Of a stretch of 64,000 nucleotides of DNA, positions 22,495 to 34,100 are shown piece by piece; position 1 is the first letter of the stretch, and each line of letters opens with the position of its first letter. The position numbers and the translations under genes are program-made. Location: assembly GCA_965644295.1 (NCBI GenBank), contig CBFFRP010000410.1, positions 288,307 to 352,306 of the forward strand. Direction: 5' to 3'. Source of the stretch: Paraphysomonas bandaiensis. Taxonomy: Eukaryota; Chrysophyceae. The notes below the pieces were generated by a model. That model was not told where the DNA came from. It ran no database searches and worked only from the letters and a program-made list of their open reading frames with translations.

Positions 22495-23645
22495 ATGAGA
22501 TTGTTATCACTGGCGGTCTGTTTCATTTTTGTGTTGCACTCTTTCAACTCCGCATCCGAACCATCACAACAACATGCCGGCCACCTCGGAGTTATTGCTG
22601 TCTGTATCAGGTAAAGTCGTAGGGTTTGTTACTTCTTTATACGCCGATGTGTTAATACGCTCGATTTAGTGGACAAATTGGGCGCATGCAACCAGAGCAT
22701 TTACGACAAAGTCTAGTCTCGGCGAATTTAGATTATTTCTTCAATATATATTTTAATCTGCATAGTGCGAACGCCGTATATACCTATCGTCGGCCTGCTG
22801 CTGAGTCACCTTATGCTGAAATGACCTCTCTCGAAATAGAAATGCACATGAAGTCAATGTTTCTCACTGAGAACTCGAAGTTAGAGAGCTTTACCATACG
22901 TAATAGGAGAACGACGCAAGAGTGGATGGATATTTTACAGCACCCACTGGATCGAATAACGCAGTTCACAAGCAATCAAAATGTCATTTTAAATATGTAC
23001 GAGCATCACCAATCATGTGCATCAGATATATTACAATCGGAGAAACGCTCAGGTATTCGGCATCAATGGGTAATTTGTACAAGAGAGGATGTGTATTTCT
23101 TTTCACCGCTGCGACTTGGTGCTCTGCTTAACCGATATATGCTATCTGGGAGATATTGCGACCTTTTGACAAAGGATTGCTTGGGCTGGGGTGGATTTAA
23201 TATGCGATTGCAGTTGATGCGTCGTGACATAGGCTTAAAAGCGCTTCAGCGTATCACTTTCTACCGCGATATGTATAACTTAAACCTAACTGCAAAAATG
23301 CCGGAAATATTTGAGGTATTACAAGCGAATAGGCTTGGTATCACGTCATGTCTCTTGCCTGTCGAAGAGATGCCAGTCACTGCTGCCCGGCTCTCTTATA
23401 TTAACGGTTCTCTGTGTTTTATTCATCCAGAGCTCAAGGATTACAACATTAGCAGCAGGCCATGTGTCCCGCAAGAGAGTATGGACTTCGCTATTTCTCA
23501 CATATGTCCCCGAGAAAAGACACGATATCAATTTATTCCCTGGCAGTCCTTTGCATTTGTTCCTAACTCTGCTTTTCCTAAAGCATCCAAGAAATTGCTG
23601 TATTCCTCTGTCCGTAAACCTCATGCAAGTCGTAGGGGCTCTTGA
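22495..23645 (+). CDS. Secreted or type II membrane glycosyltransferase-like protein, 363 aa
   Basis: Exons 22495-22610 and 22670-23645 (59-nt intron). The N-terminus MRLLSLAVCFIFVLHSFNSA is a signal peptide or signal anchor. Right after it comes GVIAVCISGQIGRM, a β-strand plus glycine turn typical of the start of many GT-A-like glycosyltransferases. A later WVICTREDVYFFSPL could supply the acidic residues of a DXD-like motif, and CLGWGGFNMRLQLMRRD resembles the WGG segment of such families. The assignment is by pattern only and no family is certain. The protein would act in the Golgi or ER. The gene shares its 5' region with CIPK copy 1. Confidence 0.6.
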
Positions 23646-24849
23646 TATTAGAACCTAACTGTAATCTCTTTAATTTCGTAGTACTTGTAGTGTATAATGT
23701 ATTGATAAAGGTATTAGTAGTTCTCTTGTGTCATTGCATAGTAAATGGTATTACATACCACAAGCTACAAGCCCATTAATACCTTGAAGATCAAAATACG
23801 GAAATTGCCAGTTAACGATTTTTGTTGTTCCGTGGTACATGCTGTGAGTTATTGAATACTTTACTACAAATAATCATGACGGCGGTTGATCATTAGTACT
23901 AACACTTACATGTTGTGCACTCATGAGCATCAAAATTCGTACAATGCGATAAGTAGAGCAGTGATTTATATATAAATGCATGTTGTATTTTAGTGAAATT
24001 GAAAGAATTGTATATCGTATAGTGGTTGCACAAGTGATACGTTCTCTACTTATATTCCGAAGGAATATATATAATTGACGAAACGAATGGATTGATTACA
24101 AGTACTTCCTACTTATTTGAAAATGAGATAAATGAAATTACAATGATGCAAACTGTAGAGGAGCAGAATTTCATGTTTGAGGAGGAAGCTATAATATTAC
24201 AGGTCATTGAAAACGTGGATGTTGATGGCAAATACAGAGACACAGGTGGTTATTAAGCAAAGAGATTGATAAGTCATATCATCGGGTAAAGAAGTAAGGA
24301 GTTGAAATCCAAAATCAGATATACAAATTGTGTGCTCTCTACATTCAATGCTTGTACGATTGATCAATCCAGCTAAGCTTATTATATTAGTGTTGCGTTA
24401 ATGAATCTATCCAGAAACTCTTCCTATGATATTATTTCTGAGAACTAATCAAAAATTTAGTTTAAAAGCATACATACTTCAATAATATGGTATTGTACAG
24501 CATGCAGTTATACACCAATACTCAAATAAGTATTGACATTCATGTGTGAAATTACCAGCACAAGGACCACTAGTAACATAATTACGAGAGCTTTGCATAA
24601 TAAATCTCAAGTTATTCTTGAATCAATGACTTCATAGTGAATTATGGGTGCAGCAAGCGATTGCTGTTCGCTCAGTGTCATATCACATCCACTGAATGAT
24701 ATGAAACTCAAGGATATCAATATCATATATATCGTCAATCACAACAATACCAGACATCAGCATCATACCAATTGGAAGGTTGATGGTCATACTCCAAGCA
24801 CATGAGAGTACTTTATGTACATAATCCAATGGCTGTGTATCTTATGCAT
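23646..24849. other. Intergenic region, AT-rich
   Basis: No supported gene. A plus-strand stretch near 24080-24260 (acidic, E/N-rich translation) is open only briefly and could be retroelement debris. Confidence 0.35.
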
Positions 24850-25150
24850 CTATCTGGAGACGATATCTAAATTCGAATAATATATAGACATGCCAATGAA
24901 TGAGCTCACTGCCCTAATATCTTTCGGATAGGCTAATTCTCTAATTGCCTTGACTGTTTCCGGATTCGCGTACTTGCCAAGAGGTCTAAATCCATCAATA
25001 ATAAACCCGAGGTAAGCTATTCGAGGATAATTTACATCCACCTTAGAGCTCTTGACAAGTACCCGAATCCGGAAACAGTCAAGGCGATTAGAGAATAGAG
25101 AATTATCCTATCCGAAAGATATTAGGGCAGTGAGCTCATTCATTGGCATG
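24850..25150. mobile_element. Ty3/gypsy-like reverse transcriptase fragments in inverted repeat
   Basis: The minus strand at 24850-25041 encodes IAYLGFIIDGFRPLG, ETVKAIRELAYPKD and IRAVSSFIGMSIYYS. This is the conserved end of a Ty3/gypsy RT domain (YLG-ii, kv-ai--w--P, vrsFlGm--YY). The arm 24889-24983 is repeated in inverted orientation at about 25050-25150, where the same SYPKDIRAVSSFIGM is read on the plus strand. The rest of the element is missing. It lies directly upstream of the DRC5 gene. Confidence 0.7.
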
Positions 25151-25154
25151 ACTA

Positions 25155-25297
25155 TGCTGTGTACTGCTGTACCCCCTGCACTCGCTCTATCTGCCTGGAT
25201 ATGCACGTATACACAGTACTGCTGTATCCGTTGCCGTGAGGGTGCAGTTTACATATACAGCAGTATACAGTATGTATATAGAGCAGTATACAGTATG
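25155..25297 (+). promoter_or_regulatory. 5' region of DRC5 gene with several TATACAGCAGTATAC motifs
   Basis: Contains ACTGCTGTACCCC (25159), CAGTACTGCTGTATCC (about 25214), ATATACAGCAGTATACAGTA (about 25253) and TAGAGCAGTATACAGTATG (about 25279), 120-260 nt upstream of the start. This is the densest cluster of the window-wide 5' motif. Confidence 0.5.
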
Positions 25298-25415
25298 AAT
25301 AACTGTCTGTTTCACTGCATGTGAGTCCCAGTCGCTAATCTCTGCAGCGAGCATCCACTCCGCCTCGCACTCTCAACTCCCTCATCAGTGTTCAGAAACG
25401 CAATTAACATCAACA

Positions 25416-26796
25416 ATGGCCATCCGTTGTGGATACTCTGTTGGGAGAACTACAAGTGAGTCATCTTTATCGGATCAACTCAAACGATTCAAACCCCGTA
25501 AGTTACGAGATGACTCGAAAGGCATGGAGATCACATCATCGAACCCCGCGAAGGAGTCACTCAAATCAAAGTGTATTAATGTTATAGTAGAAAACTTTGC
25601 TGTGAATCCCATAACAGAAATAATTCCGCCGGCTGAAATGGCTGAAATCACAAGTAAGCTGCCGATTGATCTCCCTCCTGTAGTGGGGGCAAAGTATGTT
25701 TTCAACGAGGCTTACTGGAAGCGTTGTTGTGTAGCGAAATTTGGTTGGCATAATTGCCAACTATCTGAACACGGATTGTTATGGAAACAAGTATATTTTG
25801 AGAAACTTCTCCAAGAGAGATTAGAAGATTTTGATGCTCAGACGGAAAACTTGGAAGATTTGTATGAACTAGTTGACTCATGCATGGATTATATTTTCAC
25901 TATAACTTTCCGTCAGCTTCCTTGTCATCTTGATATGTGCGATTTGTGTTCACTTCTTCCTAATCTAACCAAACTGGACATATCATATGGTGTTAATAAA
26001 ATAGGTATGAATTATGAGCGTATGCTCTTTGGCATGAAGATATCGGATGCTACAAGTTTGGCCAAACTTTTCGAGCGCACTCAGACGTTGACGACGCTTG
26101 TAATGTCTGGAAATATGATTGATGATGATCTTCTACGGGTTTTGATGACTGGTTTGATTAAAAACAATACTGTTACTCATTTAGATGTCTCTCACAACAA
26201 AATTACTAATCATGGGGCCAGATTACTTTCGAAACTCTTGGGCGAGAACAGTGTACTATCATCTTTGGACGTATCTGATAACCACATTCACACGGAAGGT
26301 GGAAGATATTTTGCCAGGGGGTTAAGAGAAAATGACGCTCTGTTAAGTTTGAACCTTCGTTTAAATCATCTCGGTGATGACGGCTGCCGCTTACTGTTGG
26401 AAGGAATACAGGAGAATATTACCCTCACAAGTCTAAACCTGTCATCCAATTATGCAGGCGCACAGGTTTTTAAATTAAAACTTTAATACTTATAATTAAT
26501 GGCTTGTTAGGCAACACAGACTATCTGCTCTATTATAAGAGATCCTGATCATAAAATGTCAGCAATTGATATGTCCGGAAATTTGCTGAATGAAGAAATG
26601 CTGGAGTTTATTAGGATTGCAATGTCGACAAATAAGTCATTGGTTACAGTTGATTTAAGAAGAAATCCTGGCTATAATTCAGGTATCGAGGAATACGCAT
26701 CTTATTTGACAATATAATTTTGATATTTCAGACTCCCAGGTCATTCGTGACATAGAAAAAATTGTTCATGATAATGATTATTTTCTGCGCAAGTGA
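25416..26796 (+). CDS. Dynein regulatory complex subunit 5 (TCTE1/DRC5), LRR protein
   Basis: Exons 25416-26465, 26511-26682 and 26732-26796 give 428 aa. The N-terminal third contains YWKRCCVAKFGWHNCQLSEH and LLWKQVYFEKLLQERLEDF. The middle contains LTKLDISYGVNKIGMNYERM. These match the characteristic pre-LRR region of TCTE1/DRC5. Six or so ribonuclease-inhibitor-type LRRs follow (LTTLVMSGNMIDDDLL, VTHLDVSHNKITNHGA, LLSLNLRLNHLGDDG, LTSLNLSSNYAG). DRC5 is part of the nexin-dynein regulatory complex linking outer doublets of the motile axoneme, so the organism should build motile cilia or flagella at some stage. All splice junctions are in phase. Confidence 0.88.
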
Positions 26797-27279
26797 TTAT
26801 TTGGGAAGTGCTATATATTAATCTGCATAACACATGTTCCAATAAGAGTTATACAGCAATGATAGCTGTACTCAGCTGTAGGAATTTCGTTGTAACATTT
26901 GATAATATACGACACACTTAATAATCATTAGTAACACTGTCTAAACTTTGAATGCCAGCGTTCGATTGTTACATACACACAAAATTAACAAGATAAAAAA
27001 ATCTATCACTCATATAATGTACACAAGCTGTGAAAATGTATTAATCCTGGAAAATGATACGACAAGTTACGCATCGAGAAATATTTCGAAGCTAAAGTAG
27101 TTCAGCATAATTCAGTTTGTTGGCAACGGAACATTAAATCTGAATCATAACTGACTGATTGGTATGTTAAAAACACGGCCCTTCACAACTTGTTAGATTA
27201 GATTAGGGCCATCTTAGTATCGCAATATATACCGAGATTACTTATTTTTTACATACAGGTTATCCGAAATGTGATTCTG
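26797..27279. other. Intergenic AT-rich region
   Basis: 3' flank of DRC5. Nothing recognised. Confidence 0.4.
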
Positions 27280-28192
27280 GAAGGATGGTTAACTAAACAA
27301 CTGAACTTTTACATACATGCACTTAAACACACACAGTAAGAGGAGGGAGATTCTTCGAAACTGTAATGGTGTAAAGTGGCAGTAGAAATCGTTAATATAC
27401 ACTGGTTGTGCCCCTGTTACCCCAATTTACTTCAAAGTAAACCTAGTAGTTTTAGTAGACACTAAAATACAACATTAGTCTCTTCCCTATAGTATTTAGA
27501 ATAATATAATAACGTGTATTTTGAGGTAAAAACAAGTATTTTCATAAAATAGAGAAATAGATATTAATTTTTATCCCCAAAGTAAACGCCAAAGTATACC
27601 CTCAGAAGGTCGATTGTTGATCTCTACTGCCAGTTTATACCACTACAGATTCGAAGAATGCCCCTCCTCCCGCTGTATGTGTCTCCATAATCAATTATTA
27701 ACTACATCTCTCATCTTTTATTATCATTCACTACATTTCAGTTGTCTTCACTACCAATCAATTTCATCTTATCTAGATATATATATAGGAAATTGACATT
27801 GTTAGAAGGTTAATTATGTAATGAAACTTAGAGGATCACTTAAATCTGAAAATTATAAAATTATATATAACATCACACATCATTCATCATTGTCGTTCAC
27901 CAACTCTTTTATCTATTCTTCGCCAACTATTTCTAGTATGATCTTATAATACTATACACACAGCGGGATTAGGGATCCGAGTCAGAAACAGAGGAAGAGG
28001 AAGAAATTGAATATATGCACCTATACGTATACCAAACAAAGACAAAAAGACAAAAAGACAAAAGGCAAAAGGCAAAAGGCAAAACCTGCATTTAATCCTC
28101 TCAGCTCATTTATCTCCTCTTGTGTCGTTGGTATGATTCTCGCTGATGACATCCGCCGATGTTACTGATATTCACCTAGATATACATCTCTT

Positions 28193-29445
28193 TCACGACT
28201 TATCATAAATTACACCACACAATGGTTTCACATGTATGTCTACAGTCTGATCTTCTATATCCCAACTTCTTGCAACAATATCTGGATCAACAAGTTCACG
28301 TCCCCAGTGGTATTTGATATCATTATGTTTTGAATGCTTGTGAAACACCACATTCAACGCTGAGTGACGAGTACTTTGGCTATATCCAGGCAAAATGGAG
28401 TGGGTTCGTACAGTCGAGTTGGCTATCCAGCCATCAACTTACATGTAGTATAGGTTGGCTTGGCAGTACGTAGAGATAGAAAATCAATGGCATAATTAAT
28501 ATCGGGTCTGGTATTCATCGATAAATATAAGTTGGTGCCCAATAAACGGCGAAATAGGTAGCTTTTCTCCTTTTTCTTATATAATCTCCCTCTTTCTCCT
28601 GAGACGAAATATCCTTATCTGACTGATTGATTCTGTCTATAGCATCGTCAATATGCGACTTATTTTGATTTTGATTTGTTAGAGCCCAAGATTGTCTTCA
28701 TATTTGCCAATGGTAACGAGACTCTCTGCATAAGTAGTCTAGTACAGTTGAATAAAATTCTTGGTCCTGGTATCTAAAAACGTTGAGAAAATGCCCCAGT
28801 TCTACCATATCGGGCAAGTCGAATCTTTCGCAGAATCTTGTCCGAAAGTTAAAATCGTGAGATATAAACGATGACCGTTATCTACGTCATAATAGAGGCA
28901 AGGTTCTTATTTTTACAAGGTTTAAATCCATTATTGAATTTTAATGGATTGTCTTCAACTATGATGGTTGTGGGCTTCGTAAACCACATAGCGATCTATA
29001 CAACATTAGATACACAACATACATCCTGATGGTAACTGAAAATCCGGCGGGGCCCATGTACACGTACTTTACCCTCAATTTCGGCATAACAAAATGCATT
29101 GGAGACATCTAGCTTCTGGTGAATATACATACATTACATCATGTTGAACATGAATGCTAACCAAATTATCAGCGAAAAGTGAATAATTTCTTACTACCGG
29201 AGCGAATGTATTATCGGTATCGATACCTGTCTCCGTTGACCCCAGCAAAGAGCAACCTCGCGTGTCTTGTGCTTCGTAATATATCCATCCTTATTGTAGA
29301 CGCGTTTAAAAATGTATCTTGATTTAAGTGATCGAACCCCCGTGGGGCGTGGGGTCTCCACTACATCAAATACCTTACTTTTAACCAATGCATTCCGTTT
29401 TAGTCGTCGTGCCGCCTTCCATTCAAAGTTACGGCCTCCGAACAT
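28193..29445 (-). pseudogene. Copia pol remnant (RT and RNase H)
   Basis: 29445-29194 reads LKRNALVKSKVFDVVETPRP, then VRSLKSRYIFKRVYNKDGYI and KHKTREVA. This is the start of the copia RT domain (N-vw-lv--P, i-skwvfk-K-n-dG-i-r-KaRlV). 28393-28193 reads HKHSKHNDIKYHWGRELV, DIEDQTVDIHVKPL, the copia RNase H C-terminus (KHidiryhfirelv, t-dq-aDi-TKpl). Between them the frame is broken many times. Confidence 0.7.
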
Positions 29446-30103
29446 TGAAGTGACTCATCGCATAAGTGTCAGGTTCTCTCTCTACATATGTAGACAGATA
29501 AGTCAACAGAGCATATATAGTCACTTTCGTTACACATGGAAACTGCATTCTCCCAATCAACACAGGAAGTTGATCTCGTTCATAAGGTGAACAAATTTGT
29601 AACCAATCAGAGGGATCAGCACCATTTACATTGGTCTCTCTTGGTTTTGTATGCACACTTCTCTTAGAAGTCGAGGTTTTGGTATTACCTCGACTTTAGG
29701 CGAGGTACGGAAGGGCGGCTCAGTCATTGACCTCCTCACAGCTGGTGTCAAAAAAGATCCCCCTGCCCCATCGTCATAGGTAGATTTTCGTAGTGCCTAC
29801 AATCAAACGTTACCTGACCACGACTCTCGTGGTCTTAAATAGGAATCCATCATATATATCGGATCTCTCTTTATAATGGCAACCTCAAGCTCCTCAAAGT
29901 ACTCTGGATCCGCTGGGGGCTTCTGTTGGAACACAGAACAACGTTTGGTTCTTCTACTCTTTCCCTGTCGCCTCAACTTGGCTTTTCGCAGGTTTTTCCA
30001 CTTCTTCCAGCAGTCCTTCTAGGTGTGACCAGCTTTTTTACATCTTTATCCAATGCACCTCCTATAAGTTTTCAATGCACTGCCTGAGCACAAGTAAAGA
30101 TGG

Positions 30104-30313
30104 TTGCACTATGTTGTTTAAAAACTTAACTCGATCAACGGGCACACAACGTTGTCAGTATCACCAGCGGGTGAAACGTACTGCCAAAATAAGACGCAGC
30201 GGCGAATATTCTTTCTAGGTTTGTAAAACTACAAGGTGCAACAGAACATTTGCGGTACTGGACAACGTTGTGTGCCCGCTGGCCGACGTTTTAGTTTTTA
30301 AACAACATAGTGC
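30104..30313. repeat. Inverted repeat with ~50-bp arms
   Basis: GCACTATGTTGTTTAAAAAC with CGGGCACACAACGTTGT downstream (30107-30153) is matched in inverse by ACAACGTTGTGTGCCCGCTG and TTTTTAAACAACATAGTGC (30261-30313). It lies inside the copia remnant. Confidence 0.75.
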
Positions 30314-31195
30314 AACATACTTTACTTTTGAGCAATTGCTACAGCTGTTCACGGCTTGTGTGTTCAGTCAGTGCAAAGTTATACTCTTGAGTAGATTCCT
30401 TTGGCATACACTTTGCCTGATGGTATCTAGGACAGATAATAACCATTTCAGTGTAAGTAGTAATAAATTTGTATACAAGTACTCTAAATCCGTTCTCGTT
30501 TTCAAGGCCGTTTATATATTCGTTTTTAAGGCATATCCGTGTTGGTCTCCCCCAACTCCGCCATTTATTGGGATATCGCTTTTCACACCATCTCTCCAGG
30601 TAATAATTGCTTGTGTTAATCCGACCAATTCCAGGTTTTCGCCACTAAACTTCTCAACCAACAGGTTGAACTATCTCAAAGACGGAGCCGATACACGTAT
30701 TTTTTATTTCCAACCGTTTTCCATGGTCCTCCTTGAACTTGTTTTGAACAGAGGTTGATGCTTTATGGCTGGTCTTTCTGGCCGATCCTCGAGCCCTAAG
30801 TTATTTCGATTCTTCCTCAAAAGCCATATCATAAGCTTTTTGGTCCAGTTAATTACTTAACCAAATCGAATTTAGGAAGATGTTTCCAGTCCGAACACCA
30901 TCCGCTACCACAACCGAAATAAATATTTTGAAGGATGGTTAAGTAAACAACTGAACTTTTAAATACATACACGCAACAATCAATTATTAAATTTTGATCA
31001 ATATCTCTCATAATTCATTGTCATTCACTACACTTCTGTTGTCTTCGCTAGCAATCAATTTCATCAGATCCTAGATAGTCATCTAATCTCATAGAGTCAG
31101 TATATTTCAGTATGCCAATATAATTCATATCATTTGTTCATGTACATTGTTTACCACTTCTCTGTTCTGTATGTAAGAGCCAAAACTCAAATGCC

Positions 31196-34100
31196 TTAAT
31201 ATCCAGCTTTTAATTGCTTATAAACAGCAAAACTCAACACAGGACGCTTCTTCACTGGTACATATATATCGAAATTGCACCAACAAAAATCTTAACTAAA
31301 ACTACGAGACTACTAAAACATACTTACCCCACGAAAGTGTTGAAGATTTCTCCAAAAAACCCACAGTAAATCCATTGCTGGATGTACAGCTCGACTTTTC
31401 CAACTCGACGGCAAGGTTCAGTTCACAAGCAGATGTCATCACACTAATTTCGACACCTTGATGCTCGAAAAACATTTTCGAATGAGAGCATGCAAATAAA
31501 ACTAAGAATCCATTCGGAAGGATAGAATTAGTTTCAGAGTCGAACAAAGTCGATCCCAAGAGCCAATGCTTACGCCCTTCCTTGATATGCACACGAGATA
31601 GCTGTATTGAACTAGAAGAGTAATTTAAAAGAAGTGTGATAACAATTTTGCATGGACTATTTAACTCGTGGCACATATTCCACTGCGATAGTAACCACCA
31701 CATGGCATTATCAAGCTGTTCAAATAATGCCGAGTTATTGTCTGTGCCAATGTTTTCAAGCATGTGTTTCGCCTGGGCTAATAATTCTTCATCATTGAGA
31801 TTGCAAGTTGTGTATTTGGTACAATTATTCACCGTTCCAAATTTATACACTCCTAACTCAGGTAGGAGTAAATGAGGTGATGATTTATCACTGCTCGGAT
31901 TTAACAGTTGTTGTCTCAACATATCAACTGGAATCATGAAAGCAGGGTTGCCAACGCGGTGCGAATTCTTTTCGAACAAAGTGTAGAGTTTAATTGTTCG
32001 TTCTATAGTTCTACATTGGATCAAAACAGGTATCTCAGCTCCATATACATGCATTGCACAAGCATTCTCAACGACAGAAATATGAGACAGTTCTGTCCAG
32101 CTGAAGCACTTGGAATGATGATTACGCTGCCGGATGTACACGTATCTTTCAGACAATATGACTTGTTGATCTGAGTTCGCTTTCATTTCGGCAATGAACG
32201 CATCATGTATATTCGCATTGGCAGCTTGCTTCGACACAAAAGCTTGCGCACGTGCAGCATAAATGTTCAATTGAGAAAGCACCATAACTTCGGGATCGGC
32301 TTCGGATCGGTGGAAAGTTCTTGGTGGTCGAACGCAAGATACCCTAAGAGAATCCGCAACTTCATTCGAAATTCCGTGCGCAATCGAAGTAAACCCATCT
32401 GCGACACCCAGAACTGGCTTCACTGCCACTCCAACTACTCCCAAACCAACACCCTTCAGAAAACCTAAAGTGCCTTCACGGTGTGCCTCCTCTATTGGCT
32501 TTGTAAACAACCCCCCTATACCTGATGTGAACCCTGCCAATAACTGTTCACTGCCATCCTTAAGACTGGTGAGTGCACCATATCTCGAGGCTTGAACTCG
32601 TTGTCGTTGCATGGAACGAATGCGCACAAAGTCGGCATCTCCACTTAAATATGATAACCCTGATGAAGCAGAATTTATCAGAGCCGCCGTTGATGTCAGT
32701 GTTCCCGAAACAACTCCGGCCATAAGACTAGATGTTCCCTTTCTGAACCCGATGATAAAATCTTCAGGGCTTTGGACAAGACCTAAATATGGCTCGTAGA
32801 AAAAATCTTGCAATCCACTCCCAATATTTCGAGCCAAACCTACAGGGCTACCTAGAATAGTCAACGAGCCTGCGATTTGAGCTAATTGACTTTGAAGATC
32901 TTGCCACATTTTAGCTTGTACACGTGACAAGAGAGTGTGATTTGATTCCAATACATTGCTTGCAATAAACGAATTTAATTTAACTTCCATAAGTTCCACA
33001 GACGCAATCGATGTGAGAAGATTAAGAAGTGAATTGTATACCGACTCTTCTCTCTCCCTTCGAGGACAACTGCTTTGTAGATACGAAACTGCAATTTTAA
33101 TAGGATGGAGAACAATATTTTGAAAAAAAGCTTTCAGCTTCTTCGTTTCAACTACGGCATGATTGACGTCCACGAAATGTGCCATAGACTGCTCTTTCAA
33201 AATATTCTGATTGTACTGTTCAATCCACAAGTGTGGCATGTTTAAGGCAAGAACATCGTCACGTGACACAAAACGAGTAAGACGTAAAAAGTCCGAGATA
33301 AATAACTGTATCGATCCCGAATCAACTTCAATGGCTAATTCTAGAACTCTTAGGGCAACATATCTGTATATAACAGTTGGTACCAGACCTTGCTCCACTT
33401 CTTTCGTGCATGCAAATTGAAGCACCGGGTTGTCATCACACTTCGTCAACGACGTACGTTTGTCTTTGCGCACCCGCCTTAAAAGAACAGGATATACAGC
33501 AGTTTCAAAATAATTATCGACTTGAATATCTGCAATTTTGAAATCTATCGACGTCTGAAGCCCGTGGCGGGAATATTTTCCAGTCATGTTTTCCACATAA
33601 ACACTCAAAACTTCTCGGCGCACAGGAGAATCGGCAATAAAAGATATACCGGTTGATGAAAATGTAAACGAAATACTTACACTTTGCAAAGAACTTGTGT
33701 CAACATTGGGCACACAGTCATCGGCCGCGCCAACATCAGAAAAATTGATTACTCGACTACTACCAATATAGTCGAACGATAGAACTACTTCATTGGATTT
33801 TCCCGCCAAGATCGAGTTATTCGGAATTCTCAACTTATTGTCAAAGCGCGTTAAATCTACAGTCGAAGTTCGCTTGCATTTCGATATTGTATCGCCAACT
33901 CCAACAATAACAGACTTGGGAAGCTCCGGATCAGCCCAACCATAAGGAAGCCACGTGTTCGAAGGGACGGTGTATTCATATTCTTCAACATTTTTGATAA
34001 CACCAGCTTGTCTGATTGATATCGGAAAACTTGAGTCGTTCTTGATAGATAGCGGTGAGCTCCCCCTAGGATGCGCATCCGATATTACAACGACAACAGC

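Larger units (their letters stand above)
27280..31095 (-). mobile_element. Decayed Ty1/copia LTR retrotransposon with LTR-like direct repeats
   Basis: Two direct-repeat blocks bracket the element: AAGGATGGTTAACTAAACAA (27281) matches 30931 with one change, and 27691-27790 (ATTCACTACATTTCAGTTGT, then CTTCACTACCAATCAATTTC) matches 31000-31070. They look like LTR remnants. Inside, on the minus strand and in copia order, are a degraded Gag zinc knuckle (CKKAGHT and KDCWKKWKNL) at about 30010-30060, RT at 29194-29445 and the RNase H end at 28193-28393. Stops and shifts occur throughout. A short tandem repeat (GACAAAAA/GGCAAAA units) lies at 28034-28084. Confidence 0.72.

Noticed and set aside
30270-30758. 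162-codon plus-strand frame
   Set aside because: Lies inside the copia remnant and over an inverted repeat; no recognisable motif, and composition is that of antisense retroelement sequence.
31302-31327. VPS13 ending in GKYVLVVS at 31302
   Set aside because: The last codons coincide with a strong GTAAGT donor; a downstream exon (31254-31196) is in phase. Kept as tentative in the gene entry.
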